Assembly: GCA_025351355.1 (NCBI GenBank)
Contig: JANXWC010000055.1
Coordinates: 1 to 49,198 of the forward strand
Direction of reading: 5' to 3'
Length of the DNA stretch: 49,198 nucleotides
Source: Hyphomicrobiaceae bacterium
Lineage (GTDB): Bacteria; Pseudomonadota; Alphaproteobacteria; Rhizobiales; Hyphomicrobiaceae
The first letter of the stretch is position 1; each line of letters starts with the position of its first letter. The translations under genes were made by a program, and so were the position numbers. Positions 41,517 to 49,198 of this stretch are shown piece by piece. Below the pieces are notes generated by a model that saw only the letters and a list, made by a program, of their open reading frames with translations, did not search any database and had not been told where the DNA came from.

Positions 41517-42824
41517 ATGACAGTCGCCATCATCAAGACCAAAGCCGAGCAAGGCATCGTCGCAGATTTTGCGGCGCATGCGCAGCGGTTGCCGGGCGAT
41601 GCCGCAACGGGAAAAACGCGGACCGAGGCCATGGCCGCGTTTGCACGTGCCGGCCTGCCGCATCGGCGCGTTGAAGCGTGGAAGTACACCGATTTGCGCG
41701 TCGCGCTGAAGGCCTTCGCGCCGATCGCTACCGGGGATCAGGCGCAGGTGTCGGCGGCCGACGTGGATGAGGCGTTGGGCTCGCTGGCGGCTATTGATGC
41801 GGACCGGCTGGTGTTCGTCAACGGTTGCTATCGCCGGGAATTGTCGACGCCAAAACCGCAGGTCAATCTCTTCACGCTCGGTGAAGTATTGCGCTCTGGT
41901 GGCGCATTGCCGGCCCTGAAGACGGACGAGGCCGTGGTATCTCTCAACGGTGCGTTGGCGACCGACGGCGCCGTCATCGATATTGCCGAAGGCGAAAAAC
42001 TCGCCAAGCCCATTCTGGTGATTGCGATTGCCGCCGGCGCGAGCGCGCAATTGACGACACTGCGGCATGCGATCAAGCTCGGCACTGGTGCCACAGCAAC
42101 CGTCATCGAGGCGCACGTCACGCTCACCGGGGCGGCAGCCTCGCAATCGAATTCAGTCCTGGAAATTTCGGCAGGGGATGCGGCTGGATTGACGCATGTG
42201 CTCGTGGGGCTGGAAGGCAACGCCGCGACGCACATCGAGACGATTGCCGCCACACTCGGTGCCAGAACGACTTTGAATTCTTTCCAGTTGACCGCCAGCA
42301 CAGGGCTCGCGCGCAACCAGATGTTCACGCGGTTTGCCGGCGAGCACGCCAAGCTCGATATCTCCGGTCTCATGCTCGGCCGCGGGCGCGATCATATCGA
42401 CACAACACTGGTGATCGATCATGCGGTGCCGCACTGCGAGAGCCGCGAACTGTTCAAGGCTGTGCTGGACGATACCGCGCGCGCGGTGTTCCAAGGCAAG
42501 GTGATCGTGCGTCCCGATGCGCAGAAGACTGATGGAAAACAGATGGCGAAAGCGCTGATGCTGTCTGAAGGCTGTGAGTTCGACAGCAAGCCGGAACTTG
42601 AAATTTACGCCGACGATGTCGTGTGCGGTCACGGTGCCACAGTTGCCGAAATCGATCCAGCCATGATGTTCTATCTGCGCTCGCGCGGCATTCCCAAGGA
42701 AGAAGCGCGGGTCATGCTGATCGAGAGCTTTGTTGGTGAAGCGTTGGAAAAAATAGAGAACGAGAAGTTGCGCGAAGTCTTGAGCGAAGTAACGCGCATC
42801 TGGCTGTCTGCAAGGCAGGCGTGA
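41517..42824 (+). CDS. sufD: Fe-S scaffold subunit SufD
   Basis: 435 residues, the SufB paralogue of the scaffold complex. The C-terminal part has CGHGATVAEIDPAMMFYLRSRGIPKEEARVML (the conserved ATxxxxD and RG-P segments) and ESRELFKAVLDD, typical of SufD. There is an N-terminal helical domain with RVEAWKYTDLRVAL, characteristic of SufD. The gene starts 35 bases after the inverted repeat and ends 1 base before the VOC gene. Confidence 0.93.
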   Translation: MTVAIIKTKAEQGIVADFAAHAQRLPGDAATGKTRTEAMAAFARAGLPHRRVEAWKYTDLRVALKAFAPIATGDQAQVSAADVDEALGSLAAIDADRLVFVNGCYRRELSTPKPQVNLFTLGEVLRSGGALPALKTDEAVVSLNGALATDGAVIDIAEGEKLAKPILVIAIAAGASAQLTTLRHAIKLGTGATATVIEAHVTLTGAAASQSNSVLEISAGDAAGLTHVLVGLEGNAATHIETIAATLGARTTLNSFQLTASTGLARNQMFTRFAGEHAKLDISGLMLGRGRDHIDTTLVIDHAVPHCESRELFKAVLDDTARAVFQGKVIVRPDAQKTDGKQMAKALMLSEGCEFDSKPELEIYADDVVCGHGATVAEIDPAMMFYLRSRGIPKEEARVMLIESFVGEALEKIENEKLREVLSEVTRIWLSARQA

Positions 42825-42825
42825 C

Positions 42826-43239
42826 ATGAATATCGCCTTCGATCATTGCGTAATTCATGTGGGCGATTGGGAAGTCGCGCGTGCTTTTTATACCCGCGTG
42901 CTGGGCGCGGAAGCGGTGACGGTCGGCAAGGGATATGCTTTTCGATTTGGCGCCAATCAGCTCAACTGCCACGGTCCGGGGCAGATCGGCTCGCCAGTCG
43001 CGCGCGTGCCTGTGGCGCCGGGCAATAGCGATCTTTGTTTTCGCTGGGACGGGCCTATCGAAAGTGCCATCGCACATCTCGAGACGTGTGGCGTGCAGGT
43101 CGAGGTTGGGCCCGTGACGCGCCACGGAGCCGGCGGCACTGGAACCAGCGTCTATTTTCGTGATCCGGACGGCTCGCTGCTCGAGTTCATATCCTATGGC
43201 GCCGCACGTCTCGGTGCTCAAGAGGCGAATGCATCATGA
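42826..43239 (+). CDS. VOC/glyoxalase family protein in suf operon
   Basis: 137 residues of a single VOC domain: FDHCVIHVGDWEVARAFYTRVLG at the start, RFGANQLNCHGPG and TSVYFRDPDGSLLEFISYG at the end. The first histidine (DHC) and the E in LLEFI match typical metal ligands. It is unusual between sufD and sufS: 1 base after one and 4 bases overlapping the other. A protective role against dicarbonyls or a metal-handling role would be guesses. Confidence 0.85.
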   Translation: MNIAFDHCVIHVGDWEVARAFYTRVLGAEAVTVGKGYAFRFGANQLNCHGPGQIGSPVARVPVAPGNSDLCFRWDGPIESAIAHLETCGVQVEVGPVTRHGAGGTGTSVYFRDPDGSLLEFISYGAARLGAQEANAS

Positions 43240-44483
43240 CCATTCAATCGCAATCGATCCGCCCGGCCTATGACGTTGCGGCGGTACGCGCTGAATTCCC
43301 GATATTGTTCCGCGAAGTGTATGGCAAGCCGCTGGTCTATCTCGATAGCGCGGCCAGTGCGCAAAAGCCGCGTGCGGTGCTCGACGCGATCGATCATGCC
43401 TACAAGATGGAATATGCGAATGTGCATCGCGGGTTGCACTATCTGTCGAACACGGCGACGTCACGGTTTGAGGATGCGCGTGAGATGGTGCGGCGGTTCC
43501 TCAACGCCCCGACGGTCGAGGAGATTATTTTCACCAAGTCGTCGACAGAGGCGATCAACCTGGTGGCGTCGTCGTTCGGCGGCAAGGTGCTGTCGGAGGG
43601 TGATGAGATCGTACTTTCGATCATGGAACATCACTCCAATATCGTCCCCTGGCACTTCCATCGCGAGCGGCGCGGCGCTGTACTGAAGTGGGCCGGCATT
43701 GCCGACAATGGCGAGTTTCTGCTCGATCAGTTTGCCGCACTGCTGACACCGAAGACCAAGTTGGTGGCGATTACGCACATGTCCAATGTGCTGGGCACCG
43801 TCGTTCCTATCAAGGAAGTGATTGCGTTGGCGCACGCCAGGGGTATCCCCGTGCTCGTCGATGGCAGTCAGTCGGCCGTCCATACCACCGTTGATGTGCA
43901 AGACCTGGATGCAGATTTTTACGTCTTCACCGGCCACAAGACCTACGGTCCCTCGGGTATTGGAGTGCTCTATGCCAAACGCAAGCACCTCGACGCCATG
44001 CCGCCGTACATGGGCGGTGGAGAAATGATTGCCAGCGTCCACACCGACGCCATAACGTATGCCGACCCGCCGCATCGGTTCGAAGCCGGTACGCCGCCAA
44101 TCGTGCAGGCGATCGGGCTCGGCGCGGCGCTCAGCTACATGATGCAAGTTGGTCGCGAAAATATCGCGGCCCATGAGGCGGAAATCGGGGCCTATGCGCA
44201 CGCCCGCCTCAGCGAATTCAAGTGGCTGAAGATACATGGTCGCGCGCCGGGCAAGGGTGCGATTGTGACGTTCTCGATCGACGGGATGCATCCGCATGAT
44301 ATTTCGACTATTGTCGACCGGGCCGGGGTGGCGGTGCGCGCCGGGCATCATTGTGCGCAGCCGCTGATGGATCGGTTGGGCGTAACGGCCACATGCCGCG
44401 CTTCGTTCGCGATGTATTCGACGCGAGCGGAGGTGGATGCCTTGGCCGAGGCGTTGATCAAGGCGCACGACTTCTTCGCCTGA
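43236..44483 (+). CDS. sufS: SufS cysteine desulfurase
   Basis: 415-residue group II desulfurase. PLP lysine in TGHKTYGPSGIG (about 233), with the RAGHHCAQPLMDRLG segment and the active cysteine in TATCRASFAMYS (about 386), as in E. coli SufS. The start overlaps the VOC gene by 4 bases. No sufE or sufU partner is adjacent. This is the second desulfurase in the same operon, the first (36861) being of the IscS type. Confidence 0.93.
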   Translation: MTIQSQSIRPAYDVAAVRAEFPILFREVYGKPLVYLDSAASAQKPRAVLDAIDHAYKMEYANVHRGLHYLSNTATSRFEDAREMVRRFLNAPTVEEIIFTKSSTEAINLVASSFGGKVLSEGDEIVLSIMEHHSNIVPWHFHRERRGAVLKWAGIADNGEFLLDQFAALLTPKTKLVAITHMSNVLGTVVPIKEVIALAHARGIPVLVDGSQSAVHTTVDVQDLDADFYVFTGHKTYGPSGIGVLYAKRKHLDAMPPYMGGGEMIASVHTDAITYADPPHRFEAGTPPIVQAIGLGAALSYMMQVGRENIAAHEAEIGAYAHARLSEFKWLKIHGRAPGKGAIVTFSIDGMHPHDISTIVDRAGVAVRAGHHCAQPLMDRLGVTATCRASFAMYSTRAEVDALAEALIKAHDFFA

Positions 44484-44513
44484 AACGGCACTGATATCGG
44501 TTGGAGTAGAAAC

Positions 44514-44927
44514 GTGATAGACGGCAAGATCGCTGAGAAACCCGATGGCATAGAGGCGACCGCCGTTGCCCCGGACGCGGGCATGACGCCGGTGCCGGGC
44601 GCGGCGCTGTCAGCGGAGGTATTGGAGCAGCTGACGGCCGATATCGTGGCGGCGCTGAAGACGGTCTATGACCCCGAAATACCAGCCGATATCTATGAGC
44701 TCGGTCTCATCTACCGGATCGACATTGCTGATGATCGTGTCGTGACAGTGGACATGACGCTGACGGCGCCTGGTTGTCCGGTTGCCGGCGAGATGCCGAT
44801 CTGGGTCGAGAACGCGGTGAGTGCGGTGCCCGGCGTGCAAGCATGCACGGTCAATCTGACCTTCGATCCGCCGTGGGATAAGGATCGGATGAGCGAAGAA
44901 GCCAAGATGGCGATCGGGATGTTTTGA
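44514..44927 (+). CDS. sufT: SufT/DUF59 Fe-S assembly protein
   Basis: 137 residues, GTG start at 44514 (GGAG just upstream). MIP18/DUF59 domain at about 40-137: KTVYDPEIPADIYELGLIY, TLTAPGCPVAGEMP (with the family cysteine) and VNLTFDPPWDKDRMSEEAK. SufT-like proteins assist maturation of Fe-S proteins. It is the last recognised suf gene; no sufA is seen after it, where many rhizobial operons have it. Confidence 0.92.
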   Translation: MIDGKIAEKPDGIEATAVAPDAGMTPVPGAALSAEVLEQLTADIVAALKTVYDPEIPADIYELGLIYRIDIADDRVVTVDMTLTAPGCPVAGEMPIWVENAVSAVPGVQACTVNLTFDPPWDKDRMSEEAKMAIGMF

Positions 44928-45558
44928 CCCGCGGACCGGCCTGGAAGGTGCCCTGACGTGATGTTCGCGCCGTTCAGTCTTCGCAAAAAATCAGCACTAC
45001 GCATTTACCGTAAAAGAAAAAACGCGTTGAAATGCAACTAATAGTTGCGCATTGTGGCGTCACTCCTACTGGAGGCGGTCACAGCGCGCAAGGCCAGCGC
45101 GACGATTGCTTCCGACGGGCGCTCAGTTCGGCGTGCTTCTTTTCTGGAAAACCGCTCACACTTTTCCCAGAAGCACTTCATGCACCCAATCCTCTGCAGG
45201 GGTGGTGTCACGGCGTCTGAGACAGGAGCGCGGATGGAAACCATCTGAACAAGGCGTCGCTCGACCCGAGACGATGACCAGCTTAAGCGGCTGCAAGTGC
45301 CGACGACCGAGGCCGGTGAGAACCCGGACGAGTAGGGGTGGTGTAATCCCACTGATGGCGCCATCTGCGCTCCGCTCTCAGACGCTGTTGCGGCTGGCTC
45401 GATTTTTCGCCGGCGCGCGGCGTTAACCAGTTTACCAACATCCCCGCTCCCCGCCTTTTTTCCTCCCCCCTCTCGCCGGTGGCGAGGCTTCGACCAGACG
45501 AGGGAGGAAGAAAGGAAGTGGCAAAACGGGTGGGCCGGCATCGTCCGGCCACCGCGCC
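44928..45558. other. Noncoding region after the suf operon with a dispersed repeat
   Basis: About 630 bases with no convincing gene: open frames here are short, and their proteins look like low-complexity sequence. It carries one copy of the GAAAAG-type repeat (45132-45183). sufA, often next in Hyphomicrobiales, is not present even as a recognisable remnant. A pyrimidine-rich tract (45445-45473) sits near its right end. Confidence 0.6.
45132..45183 (-). repeat. Rhizobial-type GGTTTTCC/GAAAAG repeat, copy 1
   Basis: On the minus strand this begins GCATGAAGTGCTTCTGG and runs into AGCGGTTTTCCAGAAAAG, then AAGCACG. The last 25 bases match copy 2 (49165-49188) at 24 of 25 positions, with a one-base indel. 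The GGAAAAG...GGTTTTCC hairpin shape resembles the degenerate repeats scattered between genes of rhizobial genomes. It can fold into a stem through the GAAAA/TTTTC arms. Confidence 0.7.
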
Positions 45559-45960
45559 TCAAACCACGATTTTGGCGGACCGCCGTAAACCCGCATACTC
45601 CAACTCTGCCAAAACCGCGACGGCCGCGGCCTGCACGAGGATGAAGGCAATGCCCATCGCGTTCGGCGCAATACGTTGATCCGTCAATAGCGCCAGACTG
45701 GTCAGCGTCCACAACGCATTGCCGATGATCACCAGCCACACACTGGCCGACGGGATGACGTGACGCGACGCCACCAAGGCTATGAACGCCGCAACCGGGA
45801 ACAGGCTCGCGCCGGCGAAGAACAGCAAGCCCTGCGGCAGGTGCAGCAGTGTGGCGAGCGGCGCTGCGGCGATGGTCATCAGTGCGCCGGTGGCGAGACA
45901 GGTCGCAGCATCCAGCCAGAGCACGCGGCGCAGGAAGCTGGGTAATTGCATATCGATCAT
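45559..45960 (-). CDS. Small four-helix membrane protein
   Basis: 133 residues with four hydrophobic helices (LWLDAATCLATGALMTIA; LLFFAGASLFPVAAFIALVA; SVWLVIIGNALWTLTSLALL; MGIAFILVQAAAVAVLAEL). It lacks a known signature. I take ATG 45960 (strong GGAAGGGAA upstream) rather than 46071, whose extra 37 residues look non-coding. It is divergent from the XRE regulator gene 133 bases away, which often points to regulation by that protein. Confidence 0.8.
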   Translation of the reverse strand: MIDMQLPSFLRRVLWLDAATCLATGALMTIAAAPLATLLHLPQGLLFFAGASLFPVAAFIALVASRHVIPSASVWLVIIGNALWTLTSLALLTDQRIAPNAMGIAFILVQAAAVAVLAELEYAGLRRSAKIVV

Positions 45961-46093
45961 GGTCGAGTTCCCTTCCGAGATGAAGGCGGCACGTGATGCG
46001 CTGCCGACACCCCGAAACTGACGAGAGAAATGCGCGGCGTCGATTACGCGCGAGGTAATTGGAACGCACATTGTTGCGCGCTAATGTTCAGCC

Positions 46094-46933
46094 ATGACCC
46101 AAGCGATCCGACCTGCTGACCAAAATTCCAACCCGCCCGTCGGCACGCTCATTCGCGATTGGCGCAAGCATCGACGGCTCAGCCAGCTCGATCTCGCCTG
46201 CGAAGCGGAGATATCGCAACGACATCTCAGTTTTCTGGAAAGTGGCCGCGCGCAGCCGTCGCGCGAAATGGTGCTGCACTTGGCCGAGCGGCTCGAATTG
46301 CCGCTGCGTGCGCGCAACGCGTTGCTGGTCGCTGCTGGCTTCGCACCGATGTTCAAGGAGCGGACATTCGATGATCCGGCGCTGCACGCAGCTCGTGCCG
46401 CCGTGGACCTCGTGCTCAAGGCCCACGAACCGCTGCCGGCTTTGGCTGTCGATCGCCACTGGACGCTGGTGAGTGCGAACGCGGCGATCCCACCGATGCT
46501 GGAAGGCGTCGCCGCGCACCTGCTTGCACCACCACTGAATGTCTTGCGCGTGACGCTGCATCCAGCGGGACTGGCGCCGCGGATCGTCAATTGGGGCGAA
46601 TGGCGCGGCCACATTCTGGAGCGGTTGCGGCGGCAGTATATCGCCACCGCCGATCGCCTCGTCGACGACCTCATCGGCGAATTGTCCGCCTATCCACGTC
46701 CGCCTGGCTGCACGCTGAATTCGGCGGGCTCATCGATCGCTATGGCGGGCATCGTCGTGCCGCTACGCTTGCGGACACCGCAGGGCATCTTGAATTTGCT
46801 CGGCACCACCACCGTGTTCGGGACCGCCGTCGATATTACGCTCGCTGAATTGACGCTTGAGGCTTTTTTTCCTGCGGATCAGGCCACGGCCGCCGCATTG
46901 GGTGTGGGCAACGTCCGGTCGGTCGGCGCGTGA
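46094..46933 (+). CDS. XRE-family regulator with MmyB-like ligand domain
   Basis: 279 residues. A Cro/C1-type HTH lies at about 16-70 ([35 protein letters not shown], shown only in part), followed by an MmyB-like domain (about 100-270; [18 protein letters not shown] is its beta core). Such regulators bind small molecules in the PAS-like C-terminal domain and control neighbouring genes. It faces away from the small membrane protein and is followed 112 bases later by an SDR gene. Confidence 0.9.
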   Translation: MTQAIRPADQNSNPPVGTLIRDWRKHRRLSQLDLACEAEISQRHLSFLESGRAQPSREMVLHLAERLELPLRARNALLVAAGFAPMFKERTFDDPALHAARAAVDLVLKAHEPLPALAVDRHWTLVSANAAIPPMLEGVAAHLLAPPLNVLRVTLHPAGLAPRIVNWGEWRGHILERLRRQYIATADRLVDDLIGELSAYPRPPGCTLNSAGSSIAMAGIVVPLRLRTPQGILNLLGTTTVFGTAVDITLAELTLEAFFPADQATAAALGVGNVRSVGA

Positions 46934-47045
46934 AAAGTGTCCACGTCGGCAACTTCACCTGAGCCGCCCTCTTCAATTGCGGTCTGCGGCAGGGATGCTA
47001 AGTTACCGGCGAATGCCAACCGCATCAGTCGAGGGAACTCACACA

Positions 47046-47798
47046 ATGGCCCAAAAAGTTGCTGTCATCACCGGGGGCGGCACCGGCATCGGTCGTGAGT
47101 CGGCGCTACAACTGCAGGCTGACGGCTGGGATGTGGTCGTCACCGGGCGCCGCAAGGACGAATTGGAAAAAACCGTCGGCATGGCCAAGCCCGGCGGCGG
47201 CAAGATGCTTGCGGTGGCGGCCGACGTCACCAAGGAAGCCGACGTCAAGCGGCTGTTCGCGGAGACGGTAAAGACTTTTGGCCGCGTCGATTTCTTGTTC
47301 AACAACGCCGGCATGGGGGCGCCGCCCGTGCCCATGGAAGAATTGCCGGTGGCCACCTGGCAAGCCGTGGTGGACGTCAACCTCACCGCCTCGTTCCTGT
47401 GTGCGCAGGAGGCCATCCGCCACTTCAAATCGCAGCAACCGCGCGGCGGGCGCATCGTCAACAATGGCTCCATCTCGGCACATGCGCCGCGGCCCAATTC
47501 GATCGCCTACACCGCGACCAAGCACGCCATCACCGGCCTGACGAAATGCATCGCGCTCGATGGCCGCAAGCACAACATCGCCTGTGGTCAGCTCGACGTC
47601 GGCAACGCCGACACCAACATGGGCGGCCGCATGAAGGCGGGTGTGCCGCAGGCCAACGGGCAAGTGGCGCCCGAGCCGGTGTTCGACCCCGTGCATTGCG
47701 GCTCGGCCATCCGCTACATGGCATCGCTGCCGCTCGATGCCAACGTGCTGACCATGACGATCAAAGCCACCGCCATGCCGTTTGAAGGCCGCGGCTGA
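47046..47798 (+). CDS. Short-chain dehydrogenase/reductase
   Basis: 250 residues. NAD(P)-binding [11 protein letters not shown] (about 9-19), NNAG (about 83-86), catalytic serine in [10 protein letters not shown] (about 139), Tyr and Lys in YTATK (about 156-160): a complete classical SDR. The substrate is not predictable. ATG 47046 (GAGGGA upstream) is the natural start; the frame upstream to 46857 overlaps the regulator gene. It ends 6 bases before the next gene. Confidence 0.9.
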   Translation: MAQKVAVITGGGTGIGRESALQLQADGWDVVVTGRRKDELEKTVGMAKPGGGKMLAVAADVTKEADVKRLFAETVKTFGRVDFLFNNAGMGAPPVPMEELPVATWQAVVDVNLTASFLCAQEAIRHFKSQQPRGGRIVNNGSISAHAPRPNSIAYTATKHAITGLTKCIALDGRKHNIACGQLDVGNADTNMGGRMKAGVPQANGQVAPEPVFDPVHCGSAIRYMASLPLDANVLTMTIKATAMPFEGRG

Positions 47799-47804
47799 TC
47801 GGTT

Positions 47805-49112
47805 GTGGCCAAGTCCAAGGTTAAATCCGAGGTCAAATCCGAGGCCAAGTCCGAGGCCAAGTCCGAGGCTAAGTCCGAGGCTAAGCCGGCTGCCAAGTCG
47901 GCAGCCGACATCATCGCGTCCTACAACGCCGGGCGCGAGGCCGAACGTCTCGCGCTCAAGCTGACTGCGATGCGCGCCAACGTTTTTTCGTTCTATCGCG
48001 GCACGGCGCATCTGTTCTGGCAACGCGTCGTCGAAGCGCACATTGATGCGCGGGCACCGGCGGCGTGGTGTTCGGGCGACCTGCATCTGGAAAACTTCGG
48101 CACTTATCTCGCCGACAACGGCCTTGCCTATTTCGATGTCAATGACTTCGACGAGGCCGCCAAAGCGCCGTGCGACTGGGAGATGCTGCGCCTGCTTGCA
48201 AGCATCGCCATTGCTGCTCCCGCGTTGAATATCGGCAAGCCCGATGCCAAGACATTGATGCACAGCGCGGCAACCGCCTATCGCGACGCCTTGCGATCGG
48301 GCAAGGCGCGCTGGATCGAGCGGCGGCTGGCGGTCGGCGCCATCGGCGAGTTGCTCGACACGCTCAAGTCGCGCGATCCCACGCGCCTGCTCAATCGCCG
48401 CACGAAAATCGTCAAGGGAGCGCGCCGGCTCGATGTGCCAAGCGACCGCATGCTGGCGATAAGTGCAGTCGACCGGGCCGATTTGACGAAGTTTGCGGCG
48501 GCACTCGGCAAGCAATTCGGGCGTCCGGATTATTTTGGTTTCATCGACGGCGCGCGGCGGATCGCCGGCACCGGTAGCCTCGGCATTGCTCGCTACGTGC
48601 TGCTGGTGCAGGGCGACGGCTCGCCCGACGGCAACGTGCTGATCGACGTGAAAGCCGCGCAGCCGTCGAGCCTGGCGGCATGGACGACGGTCAGCCAGCC
48701 GGCTTGGCCGAGCGAGGCGGCGCGTATCGCTGGCTGTCAGCAGCGCTGCCAAGCCGTCGCGCCGCATCTACTGGACGCGGTTATTTTTCGCGGCCAACCT
48801 TACGTACTGAAGGAATTGCAGCCGACCGCCGACCGCCTCGACCTCGCGCGCATCGCCGGCAAAAAAGGTGCGCTGGGTGATGTCGTGCAGTGGATGGGGC
48901 GGCTCGCCGCCTGGGCCCAATTGCGCGCCTCTGGCCGCGACGGTACGGCAACAGCCGATGACCTGATTGCCTTTGCTGGCGGAGGCGCTGCTCTCGTCGA
49001 CCGCTGGATAATTGCCGCGCAGGAACTCGCCGATCTGACGCGCGCCGACTACACAATTTATTGCAATGCGCACGATGCGGCGGCGGCGCGCAAGACATTG
49101 CCGAAGCAATGA
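47805..49112 (+). CDS. DUF2252 family protein with KSEA repeat N-terminus
   Basis: 435 residues from a GTG at 47805, 6 bases after the SDR gene. The DUF2252 domain (about 35-430) carries kinase-like motifs: CSGDLHLENFGTY, YFDVNDFDEAAKAPCDWEMLR, and FIDGARRIAGTGSLG. The family resembles aminoglycoside/choline-kinase-like folds, but the biological role is not known. The first 30 residues are KSEV/KSEA/KPAA units from a DNA repeat (see 47811-47894). Together with the SDR gene it may form a two-gene unit. Confidence 0.88.
   Translation: MAKSKVKSEVKSEAKSEAKSEAKSEAKPAAKSAADIIASYNAGREAERLALKLTAMRANVFSFYRGTAHLFWQRVVEAHIDARAPAAWCSGDLHLENFGTYLADNGLAYFDVNDFDEAAKAPCDWEMLRLLASIAIAAPALNIGKPDAKTLMHSAATAYRDALRSGKARWIERRLAVGAIGELLDTLKSRDPTRLLNRRTKIVKGARRLDVPSDRMLAISAVDRADLTKFAAALGKQFGRPDYFGFIDGARRIAGTGSLGIARYVLLVQGDGSPDGNVLIDVKAAQPSSLAAWTTVSQPAWPSEAARIAGCQQRCQAVAPHLLDAVIFRGQPYVLKELQPTADRLDLARIAGKKGALGDVVQWMGRLAAWAQLRASGRDGTATADDLIAFAGGGAALVDRWIIAAQELADLTRADYTIYCNAHDAAAARKTLPKQ
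47811..47894 (+). repeat. 12-base tandem repeat (KSEA units)
   Basis: Seven 12-base units, close to AAGTCCGAGGCC, run from 47811 to 47894. Units differ by one or two bases, mostly at silent or A/V-changing positions, and the last unit drifts to AAGCCGGCTGCC. They encode KSKV, KSEV, KSEA (four times) and KPAA, then continue as KSAA outside the array. The array lies at the N-terminus of the DUF2252 gene and could expand or contract by slippage. Confidence 0.9.
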
Positions 49113-49124
49113 TCGCTGGAGTGC

Positions 49125-49188
49125 TTCCGGATAAAGCATGCCCCGGACGAGATCCGGGGTGTGCAGCGGTTTTCCGAAAAGAAGCACG
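49125..49188 (+). repeat. Rhizobial-type repeat, copy 2, with hairpin
   Basis: Starting 13 bases after the DUF2252 stop: CCGGATAAAGCATG, then a perfect hairpin CCCCGGA-CGAGA-TCCGGGG (49141-49159), then AGCGGTTTTCCGAAAAG and AAGCACG. The end matches copy 1 at 45132-45156 (24 of 25 bases, opposite strand). The hairpin could help end the transcript. The window stops 10 bases later. Confidence 0.75.
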
Positions 49189-49198
49189 ACAAAACAAA

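Noticed and set aside
45038-45557. Open frames in the noncoding region after sufT
   Set aside because: They overlap the dispersed repeat and pyrimidine-rich tract, lack ribosome sites and code for low-complexity peptides.
47811-47894. Short tandem units as a CRISPR array
   Set aside because: There are no spacers; units are contiguous 12-mers in frame within a coding gene.
47106-48767. 553-codon minus-strand open frame over SDR and DUF2252 genes
   Set aside because: Antisense; the L/G-rich part is simply the reverse of the KSEA repeat.

Overview
The window looks like chromosome from a high-GC alphaproteobacterium, most likely order Hyphomicrobiales (Rhizobiales; a Bradyrhizobiaceae, Xanthobacteraceae or Hyphomicrobiaceae relative). 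The main clues are a DUF3126 gene directly after cysE, a BTLCP-type transglutaminase-like cysteine peptidase, a suf operon headed by an IscR-type regulator and an IscS-like desulfurase, and two copies of a GAAAAG/GGTTTTCC repeat of the kind common in rhizobial genomes. No species is claimed.

Region 1 (1-9019) is an assimilatory nitrate cluster. After the last 19 codons of an IS transposase comes a leader with a textbook sigma-54 promoter (GG-N10-GC at 315-328) and an NtrC-like site about 140 bases upstream of the predicted start. It precedes a tightly packed operon, nrtA-nrtB-nrtD-nirB-nirD-nasA. The ABC transporter imports nitrate, NasA reduces it to nitrite, and NirBD reduces nitrite to ammonium. 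A tRNA-Leu(CAA) gene lies convergently just after it, with its 3' end facing the cluster.

Region 2 (9380-24500) is mostly housekeeping and scattered single genes: an unrecognised ~640-residue membrane-associated protein, a tiny membrane protein, dnaE, a GT87-type membrane glycosyltransferase, a MaoC-like protein, cysE followed by a tandem-duplicated DUF3126 gene, a gamma-carbonic anhydrase-like protein, a BTLCP peptidase, a double-PilZ protein, a VOC protein, a rhodanese, a ketopantoate-reductase-like protein and rlpA. Many neighbours are convergent with almost no spacing, and one intrinsic terminator is clear.

Region 3 (24880-36000) holds queC translationally coupled to a YdiJ-like FAD/Fe-S 2-hydroxyacid dehydrogenase. 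Divergent from it are a serine-glyoxylate-type aminotransferase and a GntR/FCD regulator. The shared 145-base gap carries divergent promoter-like elements around a palindromic candidate operator. Then come a MacB/LolD-like ABC ATPase, its FtsX-type permease and a DUF3299 protein (a compact three-gene transport-like cassette), an anchored proline-rich protein, a YghU-type glutathione transferase and an alpha/beta hydrolase.

Region 4 (36000-45500) is the iron-sulfur assembly operon: iscR, an IscS-like desulfurase, sufB, three small uncharacterised genes, sufC, sufD, a VOC protein, sufS and sufT (DUF59). No sufA or sufE is seen. A nested inverted repeat lies between sufC and sufD, and an intrinsic-terminator-like hairpin lies just before sufC. 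The three small genes, the VOC gene and these two elements are the least explained part of the window and the best place to look for undescribed biology.

Region 5 (45500-49198) has a small four-helix membrane protein divergent from an XRE/MmyB-type regulator, a short-chain dehydrogenase, and a DUF2252 protein whose N-terminus is a 12-base tandem repeat encoding KSEA units.
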